DNA of 64,000 nt from contig NZ_FQWE01000005.1 of the NCBI RefSeq assembly GCF_900129575.1, positions 301,243 to 365,242 on the forward strand, read 5' to 3'. Under the pieces are notes generated by a model. That model did not search any database. It had not been told where the DNA came from and worked only from the letters and a program-made list of their open reading frames with translations. Numbering within the stretch: position 1 is the first letter of the stretch; each line of letters begins with the position of its first letter. Shown here piece by piece: positions 56,507-64,000 of this stretch. Source of the stretch: Flavobacterium segetis (GTDB lineage Bacteria > Bacteroidota > Bacteroidia > Flavobacteriales > Flavobacteriaceae). Position numbers and translations under genes: made by a program.

Positions 56507-59500
56507 ATGGATAAAAAATTATATTCTTTTTTGTTTTCAACAAGATTGATGGCACTGTTATTTATTTCTTACGCTGTTGCGATGGGGATTGGAACTTTTA
56601 TCGAAAGTAAGTACAATACCGACACTGCTAAAATTTTAATTTACAATTCATGGTGGTTTGAAGCAATTCACGTATTTTTTCTAATTAATTTCATTGGTAA
56701 CATAAAAAGATATCAACTTTTGAAGAAAGAAAAATGGGCAACTCTTATTCTTCATTTATCTTTTGTCTTCATACTTTTGGGAGCATTTGTCACTCGATAT
56801 ATAAGTTATGAAGGGATGATGCCGATTCGAGAAGGCGCATCAGAAAACCTCATTTATTCTGATAAAACATTTTTAACTGTGTTTGCCGATGGCGAATATA
56901 AAGGTGAAATGAAACGAAGAGTTTTTGAAAAACAGTTACTTCTTTCTCCTGCAACTAATAACAATTTCAGTATGTCTGAAAATTTTGGTGACACACATTT
57001 TGATGTTGAATACCAAAATTTTATCATGGGGGCAAAAGAATACATAAAGGCTGATCCAAAAGGAATTTTATTCCTAAAACTTGTAGAAGCTGGGGATGGA
57101 GGTCGTCACGAGCATTATCTAAAGGACGGAGAAGTTCAAAACATTCATAATGTCTTATTTGCATTGAACAAATTTACAGACGGAGCGATAAATATTACAA
57201 CAACAGGAAATGCTTATACAATTCAAACTCCTTTTGAAGGTAATTTCATGCGAATGGCTGATAAATTAGAGGGTAAAATCACGACAGGTCCTGCTCAGCC
57301 TTTAATGATGCGCTCATTGTATACAATTGGGGAAATGCGTTTTGTGTTTCCCGATCCGGCTGTTAAAGGAATTGTTGATTATCAATCAGATAATGATTAT
57401 AAAGCAAAAACTCATGAAGATGCATTAGTTGTAAAACTTAGCGCTGAAGGTCAAGAAAAAGTTGTAACCCTTGTGGGTTCTAAAGGGAAAATAGGGGATT
57501 CTAAGTCGGTTAAAATTGGCAACATAGATTATACCTTTTTTTACGGAAGTAAAACATATACATTACCATTCAAAGTTAAATTAAATGATTTTATTGCTGA
57601 GAAATATCCTGGCACTGAAAAGAGTTACTCTTCATTTGAAAGTAAAGTTACTGTTGAGGACGAAAAATCATTTGATGCTCATATTTATATGAATAATATT
57701 TTAGATCATAGAGGGTATCGTTTTTTTCAATCTAGTTTTGATCCAGATGAGAAAGGAACAGTGCTATCAGTAAACCATGATTTTTGGGGAACTGCTCTTA
57801 CTTACATTGGATATTTTATGTTATATTTTGCAATGATGGCCATTATGTTTACTAAATATTCTCGTTTTGCTGATGTGAAACGTAAATTAGAAATAGTTAA
57901 AATTAAAAAAGCAAAGTTGCTTACTATTTTAATATTGCTACTCAGTTTTAGTAGTTTTGCTCAGCAACCAGAACACGATCATGCCGATCATGAAGGGCAT
58001 GCTCACAGTGAGGCAGAAGTTTCACCTACAAAAGCAGAACCTGCTCCAACCGACTTAAAGCATGCGGAGCACTCTAAAAAAGTGTTGAGTCAAGATGAAA
58101 TAAACGCAAAAATAGAGAAGTTTACAGTTCCCGTAAAACATGCTGAAAAATTTGGTCGTCTTGTTATTCAAGATGCTGGTGGAAGGATGAAACCAATTAA
58201 TACATTTTCATCAGAATTGTTGCGAAAAGTAAGTCATGAAAATTCATATAAAGGAATGAATTCTGATCAAGTTTTCTTGTCTATGACGCAGTATGCAGGA
58301 TTTTGGATCGAAATTCCTATTATTTATATGAAAAGCGGTAATGATAGTATTAGAAAAATCATTGGCGTTGACAGTAAAGCTAAGTATGCTCCATTCATTG
58401 CTTTTTTTGATGACAAAGGGAATTATAAACTTTCTAAATATTTAGAGGAAGCTTTTAAGGTTGCAAATCCAAATCAGTTTCAAAAGGATTTTATCGAAAC
58501 GGACAAAAAGGTTAATTTGATGGAATCAGCCTTAAGCGGTAGAATTCTAAAAATATTTCCTCTTCCTAATGATAAAAATAATAAGTGGGTTTCTTATTTA
58601 GAGCTCAATGAATCTGGACTGAAAGGAATGGAAATGACCTATACTAAAAACGTGCTGCCGCTCTATTTTGGCTCTTTAGCAAATGCAGCTGCGACTAATG
58701 ACTTTAAAACTGCCGATGAACTTCTTGAGAGTATTAATGGTTTTCAAAAACGTTTTGGAAGTAAAGTACGACCGAGCGATGAAAAAATAACGTCAGAAGT
58801 TTTATATAACAAGTATGATGTTTTTCAAAAATTGCCATATTGGTACATTTTTACAGCAATTTTAATGTTGTTTTTTACAATTTTGAAAATATTTAAAGAG
58901 CGGAAATCACTTAATTACATAGTAAACGGTTTACATATTGTTGTGTTATTATTATTCTTACTGCACACTTTTGCCCTAATTGTTAGATGGTATATTTCCG
59001 GACATGCGCCATGGAGCGACGCTTATGAATCGATTATATATGTAGCGTGGGCAACAATGTTTTTTGGCTTAGCATTTGACATAAAGTCAAAACTTACTGT
59101 GGCATCATCAGCCTTTGTGACTTCTATGATTTTAGCTGCTGCTTATATGAATTGGATTGACCCTGCAATTGCAAACTTGCAACCAGTACTAAATTCATAT
59201 TGGTTGATGATTCACGTTGCAGTTATAGTAGCAAGTTATGGTCCTTTTGCACTTGGAATGATTTTGGGTCTAGTTTCGCTAATATTGATTATGTTCACAA
59301 CTAAAAAGAATAAAGAAAAAATGGATTTGAATATCCAAGAAATTACGTATATAAATGAATTAGCGTTAACTATAGGCTTGATTCTTCTAACTATAGGAAA
59401 TTTTCTTGGAGGACAATGGGCTAATGAAAGTTGGGGTCGCTACTGGGGTTGGGATCCAAAGGAAACATGGGCATTGATAAGTATCATGATTTATGCATTT

Positions 59501-59740
59501 GTAATTCATGCTCGATTTGTTCCTTCATTAAGAGGTAAATGGATTTTTAATCTAATGAGTATGTTTGCATTTGTTTCAATTTTATTTACATATTACGGTG
59601 TAAATTTCCACTTGGTGGGACTACACTCTTATGCCAGCGGTGAAGCACATTCATTAAATTGGATTTGGTATTCATTAGGAGCAATTACCTTAATTGGAGC
59701 GTTATCTTATCCTAAATATAAAAAATATTATAAGAAATAG
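56507..59740 (+). CDS. fused cytochrome c biogenesis protein CcsB (ResB)-CcsA
   Basis: A 1077-residue system II haem exporter and cytochrome c synthase. Residues 1-460 are ResB/CcsB: three early helices, a large periplasmic domain, and a return helix near 425-445. Residues 465-487 look like a relic signal peptide (LLTILILLLSFSSFAQQ), followed by a His-rich stretch HDHADHEGHAHSE and a periplasmic domain. From about 775 the CcsA part has multiple helices and the haem-binding WWD motif GRYWGWDPKETWA. The enzyme attaches haem to CXXCH apocytochromes outside the inner membrane. Confidence 0.93.
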   Translation: MDKKLYSFLFSTRLMALLFISYAVAMGIGTFIESKYNTDTAKILIYNSWWFEAIHVFFLINFIGNIKRYQLLKKEKWATLILHLSFVFILLGAFVTRYISYEGMMPIREGASENLIYSDKTFLTVFADGEYKGEMKRRVFEKQLLLSPATNNNFSMSENFGDTHFDVEYQNFIMGAKEYIKADPKGILFLKLVEAGDGGRHEHYLKDGEVQNIHNVLFALNKFTDGAINITTTGNAYTIQTPFEGNFMRMADKLEGKITTGPAQPLMMRSLYTIGEMRFVFPDPAVKGIVDYQSDNDYKAKTHEDALVVKLSAEGQEKVVTLVGSKGKIGDSKSVKIGNIDYTFFYGSKTYTLPFKVKLNDFIAEKYPGTEKSYSSFESKVTVEDEKSFDAHIYMNNILDHRGYRFFQSSFDPDEKGTVLSVNHDFWGTALTYIGYFMLYFAMMAIMFTKYSRFADVKRKLEIVKIKKAKLLTILILLLSFSSFAQQPEHDHADHEGHAHSEAEVSPTKAEPAPTDLKHAEHSKKVLSQDEINAKIEKFTVPVKHAEKFGRLVIQDAGGRMKPINTFSSELLRKVSHENSYKGMNSDQVFLSMTQYAGFWIEIPIIYMKSGNDSIRKIIGVDSKAKYAPFIAFFDDKGNYKLSKYLEEAFKVANPNQFQKDFIETDKKVNLMESALSGRILKIFPLPNDKNNKWVSYLELNESGLKGMEMTYTKNVLPLYFGSLANAAATNDFKTADELLESINGFQKRFGSKVRPSDEKITSEVLYNKYDVFQKLPYWYIFTAILMLFFTILKIFKERKSLNYIVNGLHIVVLLLFLLHTFALIVRWYISGHAPWSDAYESIIYVAWATMFFGLAFDIKSKLTVASSAFVTSMILAAAYMNWIDPAIANLQPVLNSYWLMIHVAVIVASYGPFALGMILGLVSLILIMFTTKKNKEKMDLNIQEITYINELALTIGLILLTIGNFLGGQWANESWGRYWGWDPKETWALISIMIYAFVIHARFVPSLRGKWIFNLMSMFAFVSILFTYYGVNFHLVGLHSYASGEAHSLNWIWYSLGAITLIGALSYPKYKKYYKK

Positions 59741-59763
59741 GATTTTTAATATAAAGTAAAAAA

Positions 59764-59795
59764 AGGTTCAACTTATCAGTTGGATCTTTTTTTTG
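59764..59795 (+). terminator. Rho-independent terminator after ccsBA
   Basis: AGGTTCAACT (59764-59773) / AGTTGGATCT (59778-59787), a 10-bp stem with two G-T pairs and TATC loop, followed by eight further T residues. Confidence 0.8.
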
Positions 59796-59852
59796 CTTAT
59801 AGCAATGATAAAAGCTAAATAGTGATACTCATTATCACAAAGACGTATTTGT

Positions 59853-59880
59853 TTATTATTATTATTATTATTATTATTAT
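59853..59880. repeat. TTA trinucleotide microsatellite
   Basis: Nine consecutive TTA units plus one T. It lies outside genes, so length change would not shift a frame. Confidence 0.9.
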
Positions 59881-59940
59881 AAAAAAGGATATCAGGTTCT
59901 TTTATTATTAATAGTACCCGTTGGCTGTAATTATTCAAAA

Positions 59941-60056
59941 CGTCAGTTCGAGTGTTTTATGTGGAATAAAACGGAGCAAAAAATGTAACAAGAACCGTTT
60001 TTAATGAAATTTTTCTTGTTCTCGATATATTTTTCTATCGAAAAATACGCGATAAG
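59941..60056. repeat. two degenerate palindromic intergenic elements
   Basis: The first (59941-59997) starts CGTCAGTTCGAGTG and ends ATGTAACAAGAACCG with imperfect complementarity between ends. The second (about 60015-60056) contains a hairpin TCGATATATTTTT / AAAAATACGCGA. Both resemble, from memory, a dispersed flavobacterial repeat of the form GTCAGTTCGAGTG...TATCGAGAACTG; they look decayed and in opposite orientation. Confidence 0.45.
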
Positions 60057-60142
60057 ACGAAAAATCACAATCAAACATTAAGTATACGCAACGGGTTTAA
60101 TAGTATTTATAATTATGATTAATCTTTAGTGAAAGCACATTT

Positions 60143-61321
60143 TTATGCTGGTTGAGTTTTTATTTCAATTTTATTTCTGAGTTCCTCACTTATTGCCCGG
60201 GGAGTATTACCTGTAATCTCTTTAAAACTAGTAAAAAAGGTATTATAAGAGGAAAAGCCAACTTTTTTTGCTAAAGAGTCCAATGTGTTTACATTTAGAT
60301 AATTGGTCTCTATTAAGGTAACGGCATCAAGTACTCTAACTACCTTTTTAAATTCAATAAAACTTAATTTTGAGTGATACTTAAAGAGGTAAACCAAATG
60401 ACTTTTTGGAAGCTTTAACTGATTTGCAAAGGTTCCAAGAGTTACTAATTCCTCTCTTAATTGATGGTTTTTTAAAGAAGCAATTTCGATTGCACTAATA
60501 TAAAGTGATATTTTATCTGAAATTTTTTTATCTAATTCTAAATCTTGATTATTAGTGATTGTTCTTTTTTTTTGAAATATCCAAATTTCATCAAGCACGA
60601 ATTCAATATTTCTTTGTTCTTGTACTTTTTCAATAAAAAAATTATAGCCATATAGTATTTCAGGCGTGGATAAAATTTTAAGATATAAAACCCAGCAAAT
60701 AATAAGCCCGATATAGATGTAACTTCCAGCAAATGAAGAAATACCTAAATACAAATCTAGTACTAAGGTAATCAATACTCTCACGATTAATAATAAACAA
60801 ATAATAAAGAAAAAAACCGACCATTTTTTTAGCAGTCCATTCTGCTTATGGATATAATTAATCGATGCTTTTCTATTCCAAAGTTTCTTTTTTAGTAAAA
60901 TATAACTAAGATAAACATAATAAATTCCTATCGAGATAAAAATTATATACCTGAATTGTTTCGGAAAAGAGATGAAATTAAGTAGTGCAATATTAACTAA
61001 TCCGAATAGAATGGGGAAAATAAAATGAAGTAATTCAGACCACTGCATTTTATTTTTATTTGTAACTAAATTTTTAAAATATAAATAGACGCAGGGAAAT
61101 ATAAGACTAAAAAAAGGCATTATTTGAAAGTTTATTATTTCATTTGCATCACTTATCCGTAAAAAGCCAAAACTTATAAATCGCAGCGATATAAATAAAA
61201 TTAGAAGTATGAAATATAGATTCAACAGCTTATTCGTTCTGTAATTAAAACTAAGAATTAGTAGCATTAATAAGCCGAATAAACCAGTGAGAAAATAAAG
61301 TATGGGAAGAACAAAGTTCAT
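60143..61321 (-). CDS. membrane-anchored AraC-family transcriptional regulator
   Basis: A 392-residue protein with about seven hydrophobic helices in residues 1-235, then a cytosolic linker and a C-terminal AraC-type double helix-turn-helix (about 285-385: LDSLAKKVGFSSYNTFFTSFKEITGNTPRAI). This architecture, membrane sensor plus AraC output, is frequent in Bacteroidota and suggests response to an envelope or membrane-soluble signal. It is divergent from the T9SS-linked operon starting at 61565, which makes that operon a candidate target. Confidence 0.87.
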   Translation of the reverse strand: MNFVLPILYFLTGLFGLLMLLILSFNYRTNKLLNLYFILLILFISLRFISFGFLRISDANEIINFQIMPFFSLIFPCVYLYFKNLVTNKNKMQWSELLHFIFPILFGLVNIALLNFISFPKQFRYIIFISIGIYYVYLSYILLKKKLWNRKASINYIHKQNGLLKKWSVFFFIICLLLIVRVLITLVLDLYLGISSFAGSYIYIGLIICWVLYLKILSTPEILYGYNFFIEKVQEQRNIEFVLDEIWIFQKKRTITNNQDLELDKKISDKISLYISAIEIASLKNHQLREELVTLGTFANQLKLPKSHLVYLFKYHSKLSFIEFKKVVRVLDAVTLIETNYLNVNTLDSLAKKVGFSSYNTFFTSFKEITGNTPRAISEELRNKIEIKTQPA

Positions 61322-61450
61322 GTCAGATTATTTATCTTACGAAAATAGTTTTTTTTGTTAAGATAAGTAGTGGATAGTATCGATAAAGTACCAACAAAGC
61401 CGTTAAACTATTCTTTATATTTTATTAGCATGTATAATATGACAAAAAAA

Positions 61451-61507
61451 TTACTAAAAACTTACTAAAACCTGTAAAATAGATACTAGAAGCTTCATAA
61501 ATTCTAG
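61451..61507. promoter_or_regulatory. candidate regulator sites in the divergent spacer
   Basis: TTACTAAAA occurs at 61451-61459 and again at 61462-61470, an 11-bp period equal to one helical turn, as AraC-type proteins often prefer. An inverted repeat CTAGAA-N10-TTCTAG follows at 61486-61507. Both lie between the AraC-type gene and the operon at 61565. Confidence 0.4.
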
Positions 61508-61564
61508 AGTTATGCTGCTATCATTTCTCTAAGAACAGTTTTTTAATTTCCTTTGAAAAAAAAC

Positions 61565-62041
61565 ATGAAATATCTTTTACTCTTGTTTTGTTCTACTTTT
61601 TATGGTCAAACGTTGCACCATCAGATGATTTCTTCTCAAGGAAAATCAGCTATATTATCTAATGGTCTTTTAGTAAAGCAAACTATAGGGCAACAAAGTA
61701 TTTCAGGAAACTCTAAAGGAGAATATATCGTAGTACAAGGATTTCAACAAAATTACTGGGCTAAGATAATTGCGGAATCCCCACTAAGCAATGATATGAT
61801 TGTGACGACGTATCCAAATCCATTTGTAGCCTTAATAAATTTTCGATTTTCTAAGGCTATTAAAAGCGAAATGATGATAACTGTTTTTGATGTGAGTGGA
61901 CGTTTGATTATACAACAAGTGAAAAACGTAGAAGGAGAAGTCCTAACTATCGATTTATCAAGACTGCCAAACGCCATTTACCTAGTAAGATTGAACAACA
62001 ACGAAATTAATTATTATACTAAAATTGCAAAATCTTTATGA
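61565..62041 (+). CDS. small secreted protein with T9SS type A sorting domain
   Basis: A 158-residue protein with a signal peptide ending TFYGQ (residue 15). Residues 16-75 are a short beta-rich region (LLVKQTIGQQSISGNSKGEYIVVQGFQQ), and from about residue 80 there is a complete type A C-terminal sorting domain, with TYPNPF, FDVSGRLIIQQ and NAIYLVRL. It should cross the outer membrane by type IX secretion and be anchored on the surface. ATG 61565 is chosen over TTG 61553. Its stop overlaps the next start by 4 nt. Confidence 0.9.
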   Translation: MKYLLLLFCSTFYGQTLHHQMISSQGKSAILSNGLLVKQTIGQQSISGNSKGEYIVVQGFQQNYWAKIIAESPLSNDMIVTTYPNPFVALINFRFSKAIKSEMMITVFDVSGRLIIQQVKNVEGEVLTIDLSRLPNAIYLVRLNNNEINYYTKIAKSL

Positions 62042-62649
62042 AAATAAAATTACTATTACTTACCTGTTTTCTAAGCTTCCATTGGATGACTTCACAGGAA
62101 TTCTTTTTTCTATCTGGAAAAAATTTAACTTCTTACGACTATAGCGTTTCAAATACAGCAACAGATTTTAATTTAAAAAGTAAAGTTGGTTCGAACTATG
62201 AGTTGGGTTATGAGCATATTTTAAATGCTAAAATTTCCTATATAGGAAGTCTTACTCTAAATCAGTTTAATAGTTTTAGTACGAATGAAGTCCGCAGTTA
62301 TTCGTGGAATAGCACTTATCTGGGAATACAAAATGCAGCTTCTTATACGATTTTAAAAACGGAAAATGAGATCGAGGTAAAGTTAAAAGCGGGTGTTAAT
62401 TTATCTACTATTATTGATGGAACAGAACAAATAAACGGAGTTCTTTATAATATAAAAAATGAGCCTGAATTTTCAGGTGTCTTTTTTCAACCTCTGATTG
62501 GTCTCGATATAAAATACGTGATAACAGACTACGTTAGTTTAAGCATAGGATATAATTTTTCGAAAGCCTTTAAGTTTTCGAACTCTACCGATGAAAAACT
62601 ATCTTTTATAAATAATCAACTCCAACTAGGAATTCATTTCCCCTTATAA
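62038..62649 (+). CDS. predicted outer-membrane beta-barrel protein, unknown
   Basis: A 203-residue protein with a signal peptide ending WMTSQ (residue 19) and alternating amphipathic strands (YELGYEHILNAKISYIGSL, LSIGYNFSKAFKF, NNQLQLGIHFPL), typical of a small outer-membrane barrel. No named family recognised. Translational overlap with the upstream T9SS gene (ATGA) and a 9-nt gap to the next gene indicate an operon. Confidence 0.75.
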   Translation: MKIKLLLLTCFLSFHWMTSQEFFFLSGKNLTSYDYSVSNTATDFNLKSKVGSNYELGYEHILNAKISYIGSLTLNQFNSFSTNEVRSYSWNSTYLGIQNAASYTILKTENEIEVKLKAGVNLSTIIDGTEQINGVLYNIKNEPEFSGVFFQPLIGLDIKYVITDYVSLSIGYNFSKAFKFSNSTDEKLSFINNQLQLGIHFPL

Positions 62650-62658
62650 CCTAAAATT

Positions 62659-64000
62659 ATGAAACAAATCTACTTACTGCTGGTTTTATTAGCTAGTACT
62701 ATTGGGTATTCTCAAACAAACGGAATTAGCTATCAAGCATTGATTTTAAATCCTACTCCTAAGACAATGCCTGGTATTAATGAGCCAAATACGGCATTGG
62801 CCAATCAAGCGATCTGCTTACAATTTGTCATCTTAGATGATGAGAAACAAGTGGAATATCAAGAAACCCTTACTACTACCACTGACGAATTAGGAATGGT
62901 GAATGTAATAATCGGGTCAGGAAGTCAAACTGGAGGGTATGCTATAGACTTTAAGAGCGTAAGCTGGAACGCTGCTACAAAAAGCTTAAAGGTAAGTATT
63001 GATATTTCAGGTAGTTGCGGTTCTTTTACTGCTATTAGTGATCAGGTCTTTAATGCTGTTCCTTTTGCTTTTACGGCAACAAATGTAACTGGAGTTGTCG
63101 CTATTGCAAATGGAGGAACAAATGCTTCAAATGTTATCGATGCGAAAATTAACTTAAACCTAAATAATGTTGACAATACTAGCGATCTAAACAAACCTGT
63201 TAGCACTGCCGCTCAAACAGCGTTGAATTTAAAGGAAAACATAGTAAATAAATCAACAGCTATAATTTTGGATGGGGCCTCTAATACCAAATATCCAAGT
63301 GTAAAAGCGATTAAGGATTATGTAGATGATAGTGTATTTGCATCCTATAATTCTATTAGTGATGAAGTAGACGCTACTCAAACAGGAGCTGGATTAGCCG
63401 CTGACGGAACTTATACTGTCAACGCTACTGCTAATTACATCGCTGGAGCTACTGCCTTAAATGATGCTGACAATAAATTAGATGCACAAGCGAAAGTAAA
63501 TGCAGATGCAATTGGAACAGAAAAAACGAGAGCCACAGGAATTGAAGGAAACATTCAATCAGAACTGAATACTACTCAAACAGGAGCTGGATTAGCAACT
63601 GACGGAACTTATACTGCAAATAGTACCGCTAATTACATTGCTGGAGCTACTGCCTTAAACGATGCTGACAATAAATTAGATGCGCAAGCGAAAGTAAATT
63701 CAGAGGCAATTGGAACAGAAAAAACGAGAGCTATAGGAATTGAAGGAAACATTCAATCAGAACTGAATACTACTCAAACAGGAGCTGGATTAGCCGCTGA
63801 CGGAACTTATACTGTCAACGCTACTGCTAATTACATTGCTGCAGCTACTGCTTTAAATGATGCTGATAATAAACTGGATGCGCAAGCGAAAGTAAATGCA
63901 GATGCAATTGGAACAGAAAAAACGAGAGCCACAGGAATTGAAGGAAACATTCAATCAGAACTGAATACTACTCAAACAGGAGCTGGATTAGCAACTGACG
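62659..64000 (+). CDS. repetitive secreted surface protein, tail-fibre-like (3' end outside window)
   Basis: ATG 62659 opens a frame that is still open at the window edge (447 codons visible). Residues 1-19 are a signal peptide (TIGYSQ). Residues 20-150 form a domain (GISYQALILNP, YQETLTTTTDELGMVNVIIGSG) that I recall from long flavobacterial surface proteins. Then come tail-fibre-like motifs NVDNTSDLNKPVSTAAQTAL (residues about 171-190) and TKYPSVKAIKDYVDDSV. From residue 236 a 66-residue unit repeats in tandem. It is the third gene of the operon with the T9SS protein and barrel. The C-terminus is unknown, so a sorting domain cannot be assessed. Confidence 0.8.
   Translation, partial: MKQIYLLLVLLASTIGYSQTNGISYQALILNPTPKTMPGINEPNTALANQAICLQFVILDDEKQVEYQETLTTTTDELGMVNVIIGSGSQTGGYAIDFKSVSWNAATKSLKVSIDISGSCGSFTAISDQVFNAVPFAFTATNVTGVVAIANGGTNASNVIDAKINLNLNNVDNTSDLNKPVSTAAQTALNLKENIVNKSTAIILDGASNTKYPSVKAIKDYVDDSVFASYNSISDEVDATQTGAGLAADGTYTVNATANYIAGATALNDADNKLDAQAKVNADAIGTEKTRATGIEGNIQSELNTTQTGAGLATDGTYTANSTANYIAGATALNDADNKLDAQAKVNSEAIGTEKTRAIGIEGNIQSELNTTQTGAGLAADGTYTVNATANYIAAATALNDADNKLDAQAKVNADAIGTEKTRATGIEGNIQSELNTTQTGAGLATD
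63364..64000 (+). repeat. 198-bp tandem coding repeats
   Basis: Copies start at 63364, 63562, 63760 and 63958 (last cut by the window end), exactly 198 bp or 66 codons apart. Each encodes TQTGAGLA[AT]DGTYT, NYIA[GA]ATALNDADNKLD and IGTEKTRA[TI]GIEGNIQ. Copies 1 and 3 share variants that copy 2 lacks, and copy 4 begins like copy 2, giving an A-B-A-B order. Confidence 0.95.

Larger units (their letters stand above)
59741..60142. other. gene-free convergent spacer with repeats
   Basis: A 402-nt region between the ccsBA terminator and the end of the AraC-type gene. No reading frame is convincing. It holds a terminator, a TTA microsatellite and two degenerate palindromic elements described separately. 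Confidence 0.6.

Noticed and set aside
63364..64000. CRISPR-like array from the regular repeat period
   Set aside because: The 198-bp units are contiguous, coding in one frame and have no unique spacers.

Overview
The window looks like a stretch of core chromosome from a low-GC member of the Flavobacteriaceae, most likely Flavobacterium. The evidence is the strong A+T bias, promoters with the Bacteroidota pattern (TTG about 19 bp from TAnnTTTG), weak or absent Shine-Dalgarno sequences, type IX secretion (T9SS) sorting domains, an Oar-like TonB-dependent receptor, DUF6495, DUF6913 and DUF4835 proteins, the Bacteroidota-type omega subunit, and gene orders typical of flavobacteria. I found no tRNA, rRNA, CRISPR array, transposase or prophage module.

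Layout. 0.3-1.8 kb: lipoprotein, CIA30 protein and rlmH on the minus strand. 2.0-6.8 kb: nadC, a YihY/BrkB membrane protein, a DUF2147 protein and priA. 6.9-7.6 kb: a LytTR response regulator, minus strand. 7.7-8.9 kb: rpsF-rpsR-rplI with a clear promoter and terminator. 9.0-12.2 kb: a TonB-dependent receptor. 12.3-15.6 kb: DUF6495, ligA and a polytopic membrane protein. 15.6-17.5 kb: a 5'-nucleotidase split into two genes. 17.5-24.1 kb: DUF6913, dapA, then bamD, omega, coaBC, DUF4835 and recN. 24.1-29.5 kb: fabV, a glycosyltransferase, coaE and a two-component pair. 29.6-38.2 kb, all minus strand: acyl-ACP thioesterase, miaA, a potassium channel, an exonuclease/GIY-YIG nuclease, yggS, DUF1015, a 3-hydroxyacyl-CoA dehydrogenase, an unknown membrane protein and a Gfo/Idh oxidoreductase. 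38.4-43.6 kb: pcm, a Fic protein, smpB, a histidine phosphatase, a VF530 protein, DUF3575, GNAT and an aldose-epimerase-like protein. 43.8-48.2 kb: PIG-L deacetylase, a membrane microprotein and a sodium:solute symporter. 48.3-56.3 kb: small secreted proteins, an outer-membrane barrel, an AI-2E-type transporter, a short MscS protein, maf, a UbiA prenyltransferase, a KdsC-like phosphatase and a DUF2520 protein. 56.5-59.7 kb: a fused CcsB-CcsA cytochrome c assembly protein.

The last 4 kb is the most accessory part. A membrane-anchored AraC-type regulator faces a three-gene operon: a small T9SS cargo protein, a predicted outer-membrane protein, and a repetitive secreted protein with tail-fibre-like motifs. 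The last gene carries 198-bp tandem repeats and runs off the window edge. This is the best candidate for an undescribed surface system. Other points for a second look are a Fic protein whose catalytic histidine is glutamine, a set of genes whose promoter -7 element sits 4-7 nt from the start codon (possible leaderless mRNAs), a 35-residue membrane protein between a deacetylase and a symporter, a lipoprotein with a duplicated His/Cys motif, and palindromic intergenic elements.
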